Shown here: one piece after another, positions 63,374-64,000 of the stretch
Layout of the letters: each line of letters starts with the position of its first letter
Numbering within the stretch: position 1 is the first letter of the stretch
Source of the DNA: Marinifilum fragile JCM 15579
GTDB lineage: Bacteria; Bacteroidota; Bacteroidia; Bacteroidales; Marinifilaceae
Assembly (NCBI RefSeq): GCF_001310955.1
Contig: NZ_BAZX01000014.1
Span: forward strand, 1-64,000
Direction of reading: 5' to 3'
Length of the DNA: 64,000 nucleotides
Notes under the pieces: model-generated
What the model was told of the DNA's origin: nothing
The model's input: the letters and a program-made list of their open reading frames with translations, nothing else
Database searches by the model: none
Translations under genes and position numbers: made by a program

Positions 63374-63769
63374 CTAGCCAAAAATTTTACTCAAAATTCC
63401 TTTTCGCCTATTATTGTAATACATTGTTTTGTTACCATGGCAAATGCTATCAAAGATTTGTCCCCAATCAGGTAAACCACCAAAATTCATATCATCAATA
63501 TACATATCCGCTTTTATTTTTCGACTTATATTTCCATCAAAAACCTCTTCTGGATAATTTTTATTGATTGCGTAAAACTCCACTCCTTTTGATTTACAAA
63601 ATTCAATGGCATCACTAAGTTCTTTTCCTGATCGGTAGGTCCACAAAATCAAACGATGTCCCTGGTTTTGCAACATCTTTAAAGTTTGTGTTGCGAATGG
63701 AATTTCCTTACCCAACTTTGGATATTTCTGTTCAACAATAGTTCCGTCAAAATCAACTGCAATAATCAT
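63374..63769 (-). CDS. HAD-superfamily phosphatase, BT0820-like
   Basis: Protein of 131 residues. VDFDGTIV holds the nucleophile Asp6 and Asp8, LILWTYRSGKEL is motif II with Thr, and KADMYIDDMNFGG is motif IV with two Asp. The small cap-less fold matches Bacteroides BT0820-type hydrolases. The substrate is a small phosphate compound, not known. It lies 28 bases after the end of the tyrosine autokinase gene on the minus strand. Confidence 0.85.
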   Translation of the reverse strand: MIIAVDFDGTIVEQKYPKLGKEIPFATQTLKMLQNQGHRLILWTYRSGKELSDAIEFCKSKGVEFYAINKNYPEEVFDGNISRKIKADMYIDDMNFGGLPDWGQIFDSICHGNKTMYYNNRRKGILSKIFG

Positions 63770-63797
63770 TTTTCTAAACTTTGGTTATAAGTAGATT

Positions 63798-64000
63798 TTA
63801 ATTTCGGGAGAAAGTTCCCAATAATTTCTCTTTAAAGGATCTTGGGGAATGGTCTTCATCATAATAGCCATTTCCATATCCATAACTGCCATAGGAGTTA
63901 CCATATCCTTTATGAACTGTATCATTTAAAACTATACCAACTTCATTCATATCACCTTTTTTCGACAGTTGGTTTATGAATTTTATCTGATTCTGTTTAC
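63798..64000 (-). CDS. C-terminal end of a polysaccharide-biosynthesis tyrosine autokinase (partial)
   Basis: Open frame entering from the right edge, last 66 residues. KQNQIKFINQLSKKGDMNEVGIVLNDT is the end of the P-loop kinase domain of Wzc/BY-kinases, and the tail GYGNSYGSYGYGNGYYDED is the tyrosine cluster that is autophosphorylated. Such proteins control capsule or exopolysaccharide chain length with a Wza-type exporter. The rest lies beyond the window. Confidence 0.75.
   Translation of the reverse strand, partial: KQNQIKFINQLSKKGDMNEVGIVLNDTVHKGYGNSYGSYGYGNGYYDEDHSPRSFKEKLLGTFSRN

Overview
The window is AT-rich bacterial chromosome from a member of the Bacteroidota, most likely a marine Marinifilaceae/Marinilabiliales-type organism (inference). 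The reasons are promoters of the Bacteroidota type (TTTG, about 19-21 bases, TAnnTTTG), a V-type ATPase operon of the Bacteroidetes type with DUF2764, Bacteroidetes-style secreted and lipoprotein families, and an aromatic cluster controlled by leader peptides. I see no rRNA, tRNA, complete insertion sequence, phage or CRISPR array.

Layout. 1-6490 is accessory DNA on the minus strand. It holds a module of a nuclease-like protein, an unknown protein and an NA37 nucleoid-associated protein, then a compact cassette of a membrane protein, a radical SAM/SPASM enzyme and a 35-residue Cys-ending peptide that I call from the sequence. 6600-10990 has DUF4230 and helical-bundle genes that share an 87-bp duplicated 3' region, followed by over 1 kb without genes. 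10995-24200 is mixed housekeeping and envelope genes: amidohydrolase, lipoproteins, psd, MtfA-type peptidase, Na+/solute symporter, DUF192, DUF4382, a PspC miniprotein, a WG-repeat protein and DUF3124.

24264-39672 is the core. A trp operon (trpE-G-D-C-[F-B fusion]-A, minus strand) runs divergently from an aromatic operon (aminotransferase, tyrA, DAHP synthase-chorismate mutase, aroB, aroA, DUF523, GNAT, aroC, plus strand). The trp side has a leader peptide with three Trp codons and a terminator. The aro side has two tandem leader-peptide/terminator attenuators rich in Phe and Tyr codons. Together they take erythrose-4-phosphate and PEP through chorismate to tryptophan and towards tyrosine; pheA is absent. 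A second, AroG-type DAHP synthase lies at 60830-61897.

39807-47358 is a V-type ATPase operon (E, DUF2764, A, B, D, I, K) whose c-subunit carries the Na+ ligand residues known from Enterococcus hirae. 47822-52058 has a CsgG-like protein and then a second accessory patch: a cassette gene with mirrored ends, a cyclase-family gene and a HEPN-like/nuclease-like pair. 52235-64000 is mostly housekeeping: polyphosphate glucokinase, MscS, S9 peptidase, L,D-transpeptidase, M43 metalloprotease, AroG, RsgA, a HAD phosphatase and the end of a tyrosine autokinase.

Two cross-cutting observations matter. Five genes are each broken by one single-base indel (near 3033, 3645, 13820, 43528 and 62846). Two of them are ntpB and rsgA, so uncorrected sequence errors are a serious possibility. 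Three unrelated degenerate arrays (9096, 21400 and 52240) share exactly a 21-bp period.
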